Origin: DAOTWP01 sp034435675
GTDB taxonomy: Bacteria > Chloroflexota > Anaerolineae > Aggregatilineales > Phototrophicaceae
DNA: 23,083 nt
Direction: 5' to 3'
Assembly: GCA_034435675.1 (NCBI GenBank)
Contig: DAOTWP010000113.1
Coordinates: 1-23,083 of the forward strand
Below, piece after piece: positions 8,767-17,241 of the stretch (its first letter is position 1; every line of letters starts with the position of its first letter). Under the pieces are notes generated by a model. That model worked only from the letters and a program-made list of their open reading frames with translations, had not been told where the DNA came from and searched no databases. Made by a program: the position numbers and the translations under genes.

Positions 8767-8892
8767 ATCCAAGTGTATGGCGTCACAATCTAAAGATAGA
8801 TTACAATAGGAACCCAGTGACCAAGCCATCTGAACTCATGCTCAACGGCGCCGCAGCCTGGCTGCCTGGAGTTGAGGAATTGATTAACCGCA

Positions 8893-11800
8893 ATGACCTC
8901 TGCCAATAACCCTCTGGCGCGCCTGGTGCAGTTCTTTCGCCCTCCTGCGCTGGATGACCCGCAAACGCTTGCACGGATGCAAACGCTGCTGCGGGCGTTT
9001 ATTTACCTGAATATCGTTGGGGATGTCTCCTATACGCTGACTGCGCTGGGCAGCCCGGAACGCGCTGTCGTGCTGATTGCGACAGGCAGCGGCATTCTGC
9101 TGAGCATCGTGTGTCTGCTGCTGCTGGAACGCGGCTGGTTCCTGTTCAGCGCCAGCCTGCTGCTGGTGGTGTCGTGGGGGGTGCTGGTGTTCGCCAGCCT
9201 GCGTTTTGGCGGCACTGCCGGTCCGCTGGGCAATGTCTACTTCCTGCTGGTTATGCTCGGCGGGGTGCTGCTGGGGGTGCGGGTTGCCGGGCTGCTGGTC
9301 GTGTTGATCAGCGCCACCACGCTGTCCCTCGTGCTGCTCAGTGAAAGCGGCATCATTCCCCCCGCGATTTCGCAGGGCGCCCCGCTGGTGCAGTGGGGGC
9401 TGCAAAATGTCACCTTCATTATGATAATCGGCGTGCTGATCCTGGCGCAGTCGATCCTCAACACTGCGCTGCGCCGTTCCCAGCAGAGCGAAAATCGGCT
9501 GGAAGAAACGCTGCGCGCCCTGCAAGCCTCGTCGGTCTCGCGCACCTATCTGGACAATATCATTCGCTCGCTGCCGCAAATGCTGTTCATTCTTGCGCCC
9601 AGGGGGCAGATTATCCAGAGTGTCAACCGCGCGGTGACGCACACCCTGGGGTACAGCGAGGAAGAGCTGGCTGGCAAGCCGCTGTCGCTGCTGTGGATGC
9701 AGCCGGTAGCGCTGGATGAAAGCCCGAATCAGCCGGGCAGTTCGGGCACGCTGCTGCGCGACATGGAAGCTGTGTTCGTCAAGAAGGATGGCAGCAATCT
9801 GCCGGTGCTGGTTTCGCTGTCCGTGCTGTGTGATGAGCGGCAGGTGTATGGGTACGCCTGTGTCGTCCAGGATATCAGCGAACGCAAGCGCTTCGAGTCC
9901 GAACAGCAGGTCAGCCAGATTCGCTACCGTTCGCTGTTTGAGCAAACCAACGATGCAATTTCGATCATGACGCTGGACGGTGTGCAGCTTGCCGCTAATT
10001 CGCAGGCGGCGGCGCTGCTGGGCTATACGCAGAATGAAATGGTCGGGCTGACATTTCGTGACCTGATTGTCGAAGCGGAAGAGGATCAGAGCGCCGTGAT
10101 ACGCCAGCGTTTGGCAGCCGGGGAGCGTATGCCACCTTATGAACGCACCCTGCGTCATCGCGATGGCACGCCGATTCCGGTGGAGATCAACATCTCACTG
10201 GTGCGCGATCATGCCGGCGAACCCTTGTACGTCCAGAGTATCGTCCGCGACATCCGCGAACGCAAGCGCAACGAAGAACGACTGCGCTATCTGGCGCAGG
10301 TGCTGGAAAATGTCTCCGACGCGATCATCTCCACTGATACGGATAATCTGGTGCGCAGTTGGAACCGCGCCGCCGAGCGTATTTTTGGCTGGAGCGAACA
10401 GGAAGCGCTGGGTAAACCCCTGCACCATCTGGCGCGGGCGGGCAGCGATGTCGCCAATACGCCGCCGAATATGAATTTCTGGCAGCACGAGATCACGCGC
10501 TTCAACCGCGAGGGTAAGCTGCTGCGCCTGCTGGAATCACTTGCGCTGCTGGAAGACCCACAGGGGCATGTGATCGGCAGGGTTGTGGTGGCGCACGACA
10601 TCACCGCCCGCGTTCAGGCAGAGCGTGCCCTGCTGGAAAGCGAACGCCGCAACAGCGCCCTGCTTGAGGCGATCCCCGACCTGATCTTTGTCTATCGTTA
10701 TGACGGCGTGTGTGTTGACTTCAACGCCCCATCAGGTCGTGAACTAAAGCTGCCGCGCGAACAGGTCATCGGCTCACACATGCGGGATATTGGGCTGGAT
10801 GCTGAAACCGAAAGCGCGGTGCTGGCGTATATCCATCAGGTGCTTGAAACCGGCGAACCGCATATGTTTGAATATGCGCTGGACATGCCCGAGGGCAAAC
10901 AGTGGTACGAATCGCGCATGGTGCGGCGGGATGCGGACCACATGCTTAACATCGTGCGCAATATCACCGCGCGCGTTCATGCGGAACAGGCGCTGCTGGC
11001 AAGCGAACAGCGCAACCGGGCGCTGCTTGAGGCGATCCCCGACCTGATGTTTGTGCATGACCGCGCCGGGGTGTGTATTGATTTTTATACGCCGCTGGGC
11101 GCCCCGACCAAACTGTCTCCTGACAAAATGATTGGCGCGCGGGTTGAGGATATCGGGCTGGAACCCGAATACGAAACGCTGCTTCGTGAGCGCATTGCAC
11201 GGGCGGTTGATACGGGCGAGGCGCAGGTCTTTGAGTACTCGATGCTGATGAACGATGCGCGGCAGTGGTTCGAGGCGCGCGTTGTGCGGCTCAACGAAGG
11301 GCAGGCACTCAACATTGTGCGCAATATCACCAGCCGTGTGCTTGCCGAACAGGAAATTCGTGCGCAGCAGGTAATGTACCGCACACTGGCGAGCAACCTG
11401 CCCAAAACCGCGGTGATGATCTTCAATGCTGATCTGCGCTATCTGTTGGCAGAGGGACCCCTGCTGGCGGAAACCGGGTTCGATAGAGCCAGCATGGAAG
11501 GCAGGACCATCCATGAAGTGCTGGAAGTGGACAGCATTCAGGAACTGGAACCCTATTATCGCCGGGCGCTGGCAGGCGAGACCCTGACCTTTGATCGTTC
11601 GGTAAGTGATCGTGAATTCAAGGCGTATATTCATCCGTTGAAAACGGAAAAAGGCGCGATTTACGCGGGGATGCTGGTGGTGCAGGATCTCACCGAACTA
11701 CGCCAGCAGGAAAAGGCGCTGCGGCGTTACACCCAGGAACTTCAGCGCAGCAACCGTGAGCTTCAGGACTTCGCCTATGTTGCCAGCCATGACCTGCAAG

Positions 11801-12477
11801 AGCCGCTGCGCAAAATTCAGGCATTCAGCGACCGCCTGGTGGACAAACACGTGGATCAACTGGACGCCACCGGGCGTGATTATCTGGGGCGGCTGCACAG
11901 CGCTGCCGGGCGCATGCATGAACTGATCAACGGGCTGCTGGCGTTCAGCCGGGTAACGACACAGGGACAGCCCTTCGCCCCGGTAGACCTCAACGCGGTG
12001 GTGCAAACCGTGTTAGAAGATTTGGACTGGCGTCTGGAACAGACGCACGGCACAGTTGCGGTGGATGCGCTGCCCGTGATCGAAGCCGATGCGTCGCAGA
12101 TGCGCCAGTTAATGCTCAATCTTGTCGCGAATGCGTTAAAATATCATCGTCCGGACGTTGTGCCACAGATTAGCATTCGTTGTTCGCCTGTCAAGGATGC
12201 CGCCACTGCACATGCCACCGTGAACACAGCGCCAACCGCTTACCGGATTGAGGTGCAGGATAATGGCATCGGCTTTGACAGCAAGTATGCCGAGCGCATT
12301 TTTGGGGTCTTCCAGCGGCTGCACGGGCGCAGTGAATATGAAGGCACAGGCATCGGGCTGGCAATTTGTCGCAAAATTGTCGAACGGCATAACGGGCAGA
12401 TTACCGCAGCAGGCGTAGCCGGGCAGGGGGCAACCTTTACCATCATCCTACCAGCGCGACAACATCACAACCCATGA
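8893..12477 (+). CDS. Membrane-bound multi-PAS sensor histidine kinase
   Basis: The protein has 1194 residues. About six hydrophobic segments lie between residues 35 and 190 (for example 58-80, 83-104, 113-130, 131-150 and 168-190). Six PAS-like modules follow at roughly 218-325, 343-460, 462-580, 580-700, 700-820 and 827-940. The first three carry typical PAS signatures such as LGYSEEEL, LGYTQNEM and FGWSEQEA. Modules four and five are an obvious internal duplication. The HisKA domain has phospho-acceptor His966 in ASHDLQEPLRK, a form typical of phytochrome-class kinases (Cph1-like). The HATPase domain has the N box (NLVANALKYH), DNGIGF and GTGIGLAI. It should autophosphorylate His966 and pass phosphate to the overlapping downstream receiver. 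The signal sensed is unknown and no haem- or flavin-binding signature was verified. GAGGA (8874-8878) is the nearest ribosome-binding sequence, rather far at 14 bases. Confidence 0.93.
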   Translation: MTSANNPLARLVQFFRPPALDDPQTLARMQTLLRAFIYLNIVGDVSYTLTALGSPERAVVLIATGSGILLSIVCLLLLERGWFLFSASLLLVVSWGVLVFASLRFGGTAGPLGNVYFLLVMLGGVLLGVRVAGLLVVLISATTLSLVLLSESGIIPPAISQGAPLVQWGLQNVTFIMIIGVLILAQSILNTALRRSQQSENRLEETLRALQASSVSRTYLDNIIRSLPQMLFILAPRGQIIQSVNRAVTHTLGYSEEELAGKPLSLLWMQPVALDESPNQPGSSGTLLRDMEAVFVKKDGSNLPVLVSLSVLCDERQVYGYACVVQDISERKRFESEQQVSQIRYRSLFEQTNDAISIMTLDGVQLAANSQAAALLGYTQNEMVGLTFRDLIVEAEEDQSAVIRQRLAAGERMPPYERTLRHRDGTPIPVEINISLVRDHAGEPLYVQSIVRDIRERKRNEERLRYLAQVLENVSDAIISTDTDNLVRSWNRAAERIFGWSEQEALGKPLHHLARAGSDVANTPPNMNFWQHEITRFNREGKLLRLLESLALLEDPQGHVIGRVVVAHDITARVQAERALLESERRNSALLEAIPDLIFVYRYDGVCVDFNAPSGRELKLPREQVIGSHMRDIGLDAETESAVLAYIHQVLETGEPHMFEYALDMPEGKQWYESRMVRRDADHMLNIVRNITARVHAEQALLASEQRNRALLEAIPDLMFVHDRAGVCIDFYTPLGAPTKLSPDKMIGARVEDIGLEPEYETLLRERIARAVDTGEAQVFEYSMLMNDARQWFEARVVRLNEGQALNIVRNITSRVLAEQEIRAQQVMYRTLASNLPKTAVMIFNADLRYLLAEGPLLAETGFDRASMEGRTIHEVLEVDSIQELEPYYRRALAGETLTFDRSVSDREFKAYIHPLKTEKGAIYAGMLVVQDLTELRQQEKALRRYTQELQRSNRELQDFAYVASHDLQEPLRKIQAFSDRLVDKHVDQLDATGRDYLGRLHSAAGRMHELINGLLAFSRVTTQGQPFAPVDLNAVVQTVLEDLDWRLEQTHGTVAVDALPVIEADASQMRQLMLNLVANALKYHRPDVVPQISIRCSPVKDAATAHATVNTAPTAYRIEVQDNGIGFDSKYAERIFGVFQRLHGRSEYEGTGIGLAICRKIVERHNGQITAAGVAGQGATFTIILPARQHHNP
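10623..11348 (+). repeat. Tandem duplication of a PAS module inside the histidine kinase
   Basis: Two consecutive modules share LLEAIPDL, GVC(V/I)DF, a glycine-containing IG turn, D(I)GL(D/E), the WYE/WFE-like strand and the closing NIVRNIT(A/S)RV. A 26-base exact match begins at 10660 and again at 11023, giving a period of 363 bases (121 codons). The two copies have diverged elsewhere. Confidence 0.8.
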
Positions 12478-12485
12478 GGATCAGT

Positions 12486-12932
12486 ATGGTTAGCCAGCAC
12501 AAACAATCAATTCTATTGCTGATGGCAGAGGATGACGAAGATGACCGTCTTCTGACACAGACCGCGCTGCGCGAGAGCAGCATTGCCGCCGACCTGCATT
12601 TTGTTGAAGATGGCGAAGAACTGCTTGACTACCTGCACCGCCGCGGTAAGTTTGCGCATCTGAAGAGCGAGGCGCTGCCAGGGTTGATTTTGCTTGACCT
12701 GAACATGCCCCGCAAGGATGGTCGCGAAGCGCTGCAGGAAATCCGCAGCAGCCCGGCGCTGTGTCACCTTCCGGTGGTGGTACTCACGACCTCGCAACAG
12801 CCGGAGGACGTCCGCAACAGCTATGCACTGGGCGCGAATTCGTATATCACCAAACCCGCCCGTTTCGATCTCTTCATCGAAAAAATGGAACTGCTCAGCC
12901 GGTACTGGTTTGAAATGGTTGAGTTACCATAA
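12486..12932 (+). CDS. Single-domain response regulator, Rcp1-like
   Basis: A stand-alone receiver domain of 148 residues from this start. Acidic pocket residues are in AEDDEDD. The phospho-acceptor Asp71 is in LLDLNMPRKDG, the conserved Thr in VVLTTS and the conserved Lys in ITKPA. The segment VEDGEELLDYLHRRGKF is characteristic of the Rcp1 group that partners phytochrome-class kinases. There is no output domain. Start choice: an ATG at 12474 overlaps the upstream kinase stop (ATGA) but has no ribosome-binding site, while the ATG at 12486 has GAGGA (12476-12480) five bases upstream. The arrangement implies translational coupling to the kinase at 8893, its likely phosphodonor. The 134 bases that follow (12933-13066) show no gene and no clear terminator. 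Confidence 0.93.
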   Translation: MVSQHKQSILLLMAEDDEDDRLLTQTALRESSIAADLHFVEDGEELLDYLHRRGKFAHLKSEALPGLILLDLNMPRKDGREALQEIRSSPALCHLPVVVLTTSQQPEDVRNSYALGANSYITKPARFDLFIEKMELLSRYWFEMVELP

Positions 12933-13066
12933 ATGTAATAGTAACAAGTTCGACAGGTGGTTGCGCAAGCCGGACATCCTCGCCATACTCTATTGTGGTG
13001 GGTTGATACTCACTGGCCTATTGATGTTGTTGTACTCGTTATATTCACCGGGAGAGGTCGAGGGGT

Positions 13067-14704
13067 ATGCAGAAGTATCGCTTGCTGCTGGTGGATGATG
13101 ATGAGGATTATTTCATCTTCACCCGTGACCTGTTGAATGAAATTCCCACGATGCAGTTTACGGTCGAGTGGGCGACCCATGTGGACCCCGCGCTCTCCCG
13201 CCTTGAAATTGCTGCATACGATGTGTGTCTTGTGGATTACATGCTGGGGCAGCAGAATGGGCTTGACCTGCTGCGCTCCATGCGCGCGCGCGGCATTCTG
13301 ACCCCGGTAATCGTGCTGACCGGGCGCGAAGATCTGGATATTGATTTTCAGGCGATGCAGGCAGGCGCGTCGGATTACCTGACCAAAGCGGGGCTGACCG
13401 TGCCGCTGCTGGAGCGCACGATTCGTTATGCGATCAACCATACCCGCACGCTGACCGCCCTGCGCACCAGCCAGCAGGCGCTCAACCGCGAAGTCGAAAA
13501 GCTGACTTTGCTGCGTTTGATTGAAAACGAACTGAGTGACACACTCGACCTTAATTTTGTGCTCAGTGTGGGGCTGGATGCCGCCATGCGCTTCAGCGCC
13601 GCCGATCTGGGGCATATCGCCATTTTTGACAGCAGTGGGACACTGGGCATTCGTAAATATCTTGGTCCGCCGGAAAGTTCGGAACCGCTGCGCCCGGAGG
13701 CAGGCATTGTTGCGCGCGTGCTGCGCACCGGCAAAGCCAACTTCATTCAGGATGTTGATTTCGACCCTGATTACTATGCCGTCAATTCTGCGACGCGCGC
13801 GCAGATTACCCTGCCGCTGCTGGCGCACGAACAGGTGATCGGTGTCCTCAACATCGAGACCTCCAAGCCGTACCGCTTCACGCAAGAGGTCTTTGAGTTT
13901 TTACAGCTCGTGATGGCGCGGGTGGCGGTGGCGCTGGATAACGCCCGGCTGTACCAGCTTTCGCAGACCCAGCTCACCGAACTGCGCACACTGTACGAAG
14001 AGGTCAGCCGGCTGGAACAGCTCAAGACCGATATGATTCGTATTGCCAGCCATGACCTGCGCAACCCACTGTCCACCCTGAATGGCTATCTGGAACTATT
14101 GGGCTGGGATGCCGAAGAGCTTGCACCCAAACATCGCGATTACGTCCAGACGATGCAGGTGGCGTCACGGCGCATGCAGAAGATCATCAGCGATATTCTG
14201 TCTTTAGAGCGTATCGCCCAGATTGCGCAGGAAGGCAGCAGCCAGACGATTACGCTGCAGGAAATCGTTGAGTCGGTATATGAGGAAAGCCGCGACAGTG
14301 CCGTGCAGAAAGGGCAGGAACTGCTGCTGGAGATAGCGCCCGATCCGCTGGTGGTGCTGGGTGATCCGGCACAGCTTAGCGAGGCAGTTGCCAATCTGGT
14401 CAGCAACGCAGTCAAGTATACGCCGTCTGGGGGCAAGGTGCTGGTGCGCTTGCAGGGCAACGCGGTCAAAGCCCGCTTTGAGGTGCTGGACAACGGCTAC
14501 GGTATACCGTCAGAAGCACAAAAGCGCCTGTTTGAACCGTTTTACCGGGTGAAAATGCGCGAGAACGCCGGGATCGAAGGGACAGGACTGGGGCTGCATC
14601 TGGTCAAAAAGATTGTCGAGCGCCATCATGGGCGGATGATTTTTAGTAGTGTCTATGGTGAAGGCAGCATCTTCGGGTTTGAGCTGCCACTGGAAAAAAT
14701 CTAG
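13067..14704 (+). CDS. Hybrid REC-GAF-histidine kinase
   Basis: The protein has 545 residues and no membrane segments. The N-terminal receiver (about 4-125) has acidic pocket VDDDED, phospho-acceptor Asp57 in LVDYMLG, the conserved Thr in VLTG and Lys in DYLTKAG. A GAF domain follows (about 150-295), including LPLLAHEQVIGVLNIE. The HisKA domain has His329 in ASHDLRNPL, and the HATPase domain has NLVSNAVKYT, DNGYGI and GTGLGLHLVKK. The receiver is at the N-terminus, so phosphorylation of Asp57 by another kinase probably controls the downstream kinase module. A good Shine-Dalgarno (GGAGAGG, 13051-13057) sits 9 bases before the ATG. It is closely related to the next gene, which lacks the GAF domain. 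Confidence 0.92.
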   Translation: MQKYRLLLVDDDEDYFIFTRDLLNEIPTMQFTVEWATHVDPALSRLEIAAYDVCLVDYMLGQQNGLDLLRSMRARGILTPVIVLTGREDLDIDFQAMQAGASDYLTKAGLTVPLLERTIRYAINHTRTLTALRTSQQALNREVEKLTLLRLIENELSDTLDLNFVLSVGLDAAMRFSAADLGHIAIFDSSGTLGIRKYLGPPESSEPLRPEAGIVARVLRTGKANFIQDVDFDPDYYAVNSATRAQITLPLLAHEQVIGVLNIETSKPYRFTQEVFEFLQLVMARVAVALDNARLYQLSQTQLTELRTLYEEVSRLEQLKTDMIRIASHDLRNPLSTLNGYLELLGWDAEELAPKHRDYVQTMQVASRRMQKIISDILSLERIAQIAQEGSSQTITLQEIVESVYEESRDSAVQKGQELLLEIAPDPLVVLGDPAQLSEAVANLVSNAVKYTPSGGKVLVRLQGNAVKARFEVLDNGYGIPSEAQKRLFEPFYRVKMRENAGIEGTGLGLHLVKKIVERHHGRMIFSSVYGEGSIFGFELPLEKI

Positions 14705-14714
14705 CTAAACAAAC

Positions 14715-15845
14715 ATGCATACCCCAATCTACCCCGTGCGCGCACTGCTGATTGACGATAGTGAGCTTGATTACCTCTTACTGCGGCACACGCTGTATGC
14801 CATCCACGAGCAGGCGGTTTCGCTGGACTGGCTGGCGACCTATGCGGAAGGGCTGGAAGCGATTCTTGCGGCAGAGCACGATATTTACCTGATTGACTAC
14901 CGCCTGGGGCTGGACAGCGGCATGGACCTGCTGCGCACGGCGCGCGCGGGTGGCTGCCGTGCCCCGATTATCATGCTTACCGGGCAGGGCAGTACCCAGG
15001 TTGATCTGGAAGCGATGCAGTCCGGGGCAACTGATTATCTGGATAAGAATGACATCACTGCCCCGCTGCTGGAACGTTCGCTGCGTTATGCGATTGCCAA
15101 CAAACGCGCCGAAAATGAACTGGCACGGCTTTATGAGCGCGTGAGCAGGCTGGAACAGACCAAAACCGACATGCTGCGCATTGCCAGCCATGACCTGCGC
15201 AACCCGCTGATGAGCGTGATGAGTGCGCTGCAACTGCTGCAAATGGATCACGCGCAGGCGTTTGACCCCGACCAGCAGCGCTATCTCAATACCATCCAGC
15301 GCGAAGCACAGCGTATGCACCAGATTATCCGCGATATCCTCTCTGCCGAGCGCGCCGAGATTTACGCCGCCGGGCAGTCGCAGGAGGAGATCAACCTGTG
15401 CGAACTGGTGCGCGGCGTCTGCGCCGATTTTGCCTCCCGCGCCGAGGAGCACGCGCAGGTGTTGAATATGCTGCTGCCCGACACGCCGCTGCTGGTGCAC
15501 GGGGACGCGGTGCAGCTTCAGGAGGCGCTGGAAAACCTGATCAGCAATGCCATCAAATATACCCCCGCCGGGGGGCGCATCACGATTCAGTTGTTCCAGC
15601 AGGGGCAGCAGGCAGTCCTTAAAGTTGAGGACACCGGCTATGGCATCGCGCCGGAGCAGCAGCACCGGCTGTTTCGCCCGTTTTCGCGGATTCGCACCAG
15701 AGAGAATATGGCGATTGAAGGCACGGGCTTAGGGCTGCATCTGGTCAAGAACATTATCGAGCGCCACAACGGACAGATCATCTTTGACAGCGTGCATGGT
15801 CAGGGCAGTGTTTTTGGGTTTGCGCTGCCGCTGGTCAGCAAATGA
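14715..15845 (+). CDS. REC-histidine kinase, paralogue of the preceding gene
   Basis: The protein has 376 residues and is soluble. The receiver (about 8-130) has acidic pocket IDDSE, Asp61 in LIDYRLG, Thr in MLTG and Lys in DYLDKND. The connection PLLERSLRYAI is nearly the same as PLLERTIRYAI in the upstream paralogue. The HisKA domain has His159 in ASHDLRNPL, and the HATPase domain has NLISNAIKYT, DTGYGI and GTGLGLHLVKN. It starts 10 bases after the previous stop and no Shine-Dalgarno is visible in TAGCTAAACAAAC, so translation probably depends on coupling. It is probably the last gene of the 8893-15845 operon. No clear intrinsic terminator follows. Confidence 0.92.
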   Translation: MHTPIYPVRALLIDDSELDYLLLRHTLYAIHEQAVSLDWLATYAEGLEAILAAEHDIYLIDYRLGLDSGMDLLRTARAGGCRAPIIMLTGQGSTQVDLEAMQSGATDYLDKNDITAPLLERSLRYAIANKRAENELARLYERVSRLEQTKTDMLRIASHDLRNPLMSVMSALQLLQMDHAQAFDPDQQRYLNTIQREAQRMHQIIRDILSAERAEIYAAGQSQEEINLCELVRGVCADFASRAEEHAQVLNMLLPDTPLLVHGDAVQLQEALENLISNAIKYTPAGGRITIQLFQQGQQAVLKVEDTGYGIAPEQQHRLFRPFSRIRTRENMAIEGTGLGLHLVKNIIERHNGQIIFDSVHGQGSVFGFALPLVSK

Positions 15846-15972
15846 AGTAATCCGCGGTTCTGCCAGCCTGCGTATACCACTGCCCCGCCGTCAGCAGCGG
15901 CGCGCCCTGCGAACGTCAGTCAGGCGTGCGCCGGGCGTGCGGGATGCGTCAGGCAGCGGGCGGCGACTCCCC

Positions 15973-15994
15973 CTATGCTGAACATAAGCTGAAC
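15973..15994. promoter_or_regulatory. 11-bp tandem direct repeat, PhoB/OmpR-box-like
   Basis: Units CTATGCTGAAC (15973-15983) and ATAAGCTGAAC (15984-15994) match at 9 of 11 positions. The heptamer CTGAACA recurs with a 4-base gap, giving one helical turn of spacing. That geometry is known for OmpR/PhoB-family sites. It lies about 75 bases before the SH3b gene start in a 224-base gap (15846-16069) that otherwise shows nothing recognisable. No such regulator is encoded in this window. Confidence 0.4.
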
Positions 15995-16069
15995 AGGTAT
16001 TGCACAGGCAGTCAGGCACGCCGGGTGCATCCCGTGTGGTTAGCTGCTGCGGCATGGTGAAGGATTTTG

Positions 16070-17218
16070 ATGATGTCCCGACTTCTGTTGACAGTCTTTT
16101 GTTGTTTGCTGTTCCCGCTGGCGTTTCCGGCAGCGGCGGCTCCGGCAGCACAGGCGGATAGCTGCGCGGCGGCAGTGCGGGTCGAAAACCTGCAACGCCA
16201 GCCGGTTACGCTGGTGCTGCTCAACGGCGCGCAGCTTGAACCCGCCGACCTCCCCGCGGATGTACAGGCAGCGCAGCCTGTGGCGGGCACTGCCGCCGGG
16301 GGTATTAACGTGCGCAGCGGTCCCGGCACAGAGTTTGCCATCATCGGCGGGCTTGCCGCCGGGCAGGAAATCACGGTTGTCGGGCGTAACGCCGCGGGCG
16401 ACTGGCTGCAAATTGAGTATGACGGCGCGATTGCCTGGGTTTTTGCCGAGCTGATTGCCACTGATAGCGATACAAACCGCCTGCCAGTGATTGAGTCCGA
16501 AGCAGACGCGGCGCTGAATCTGCCGGTGCAGGCATTCCAACTGCTGCCCGGAGCGTGCGACGCAGCGGCGCTGCTGCTGCAAACCCCGCGCGGCAGCAGT
16601 GTGCGCGTGTTCATCAACGGCGTTGATCTGCGTGTGCGTGATACCGTGCTGCTGGCGCTGGCAGACGCTGCGCTGCGGGTGAGCAGCCTTGAGAGTGCCC
16701 TCACGCTAGTGGTGGCAGATCAGGCGCTGAGTATCGCGCCGGGCGAAACGCTGACTCTGCTCCCTGACGCCGCGCCCACACGCTATACGCTGGACGACCT
16801 CGCCCGACTGCCGTTTGATCTGCTGCCCGAACGCCCGCAGCTTGCGCCGCCTGCTGGCACGCTGTATGCCGTTGCGCCGGATGGCTCGTGTGGCTTTGTC
16901 AGCGCCGATGGCAGCGCCGCCAATTTGACGACTGCGCCTGCCGGGCTGCCCCTGGTGGTCAACAGTGCTGTGCGCGGCAATCCGCAAACGCTGGCGTTTT
17001 TTCTGGAACGGGTAGAGCGTACCCTGACGCTTGACTCGGAACCGGTGACGCTGTGGAGTCTGCGCGGACCGTTTGAGACGGACGACGGCGGGGTGTTCTA
17101 TACCTGGTGGTGGGTCATCCCACAGCTTGCGCCGGGCACGTATACACTGGCGCTGACCACGACCAACAGCGACTCCAACCTCGACGGCACGGTAACGTGT
17201 ACGCTTGTGGTGGCGTGA
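16070..17218 (+). CDS. Secreted SH3b-domain protein with uncharacterised C-terminal region
   Basis: About 382 residues. A signal peptide covers roughly the first 30 residues (hydrophobic LLLTVFCCLLFPLAF, then an AAA-rich cleavage region). A bacterial SH3 domain at about 75-130 shows the hallmark NVRSGPGTEF, a GLAAGQEI turn, GDWLQIEY and GAIAWVFAELI. Such domains often bind cell-wall peptides or glycans. Residues from about 160 to 382 are beta-rich, with an FINGVDLRVRD strand and a C-terminal segment containing FYTWWWV and APGTYTLALTTT. I do not recognise this part. Start: GAAGGA (16059-16064) serves either ATG 16070 (5-base gap) or ATG 16073 (8-base gap). A TTG at 16067 is also in frame but less likely. 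Function in the envelope is inferred from the signal peptide and SH3b only. Confidence 0.85.
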   Translation: MMSRLLLTVFCCLLFPLAFPAAAAPAAQADSCAAAVRVENLQRQPVTLVLLNGAQLEPADLPADVQAAQPVAGTAAGGINVRSGPGTEFAIIGGLAAGQEITVVGRNAAGDWLQIEYDGAIAWVFAELIATDSDTNRLPVIESEADAALNLPVQAFQLLPGACDAAALLLQTPRGSSVRVFINGVDLRVRDTVLLALADAALRVSSLESALTLVVADQALSIAPGETLTLLPDAAPTRYTLDDLARLPFDLLPERPQLAPPAGTLYAVAPDGSCGFVSADGSAANLTTAPAGLPLVVNSAVRGNPQTLAFFLERVERTLTLDSEPVTLWSLRGPFETDDGGVFYTWWWVIPQLAPGTYTLALTTTNSDSNLDGTVTCTLVVA

Positions 17219-17241
17219 CGCACCCCACTGCACCATACAGG

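Noticed and set aside
8712..8909. A 65-residue plus-strand open frame spanning the gap between the two kinase genes
   Set aside because: It overlaps both flanking genes in another frame and has no motif or initiation signal.
8884..10158. A 424-residue minus-strand open frame
   Set aside because: Antisense to the PAS histidine kinase. Its Gln/His/Arg-rich composition is typical of a shadow frame.
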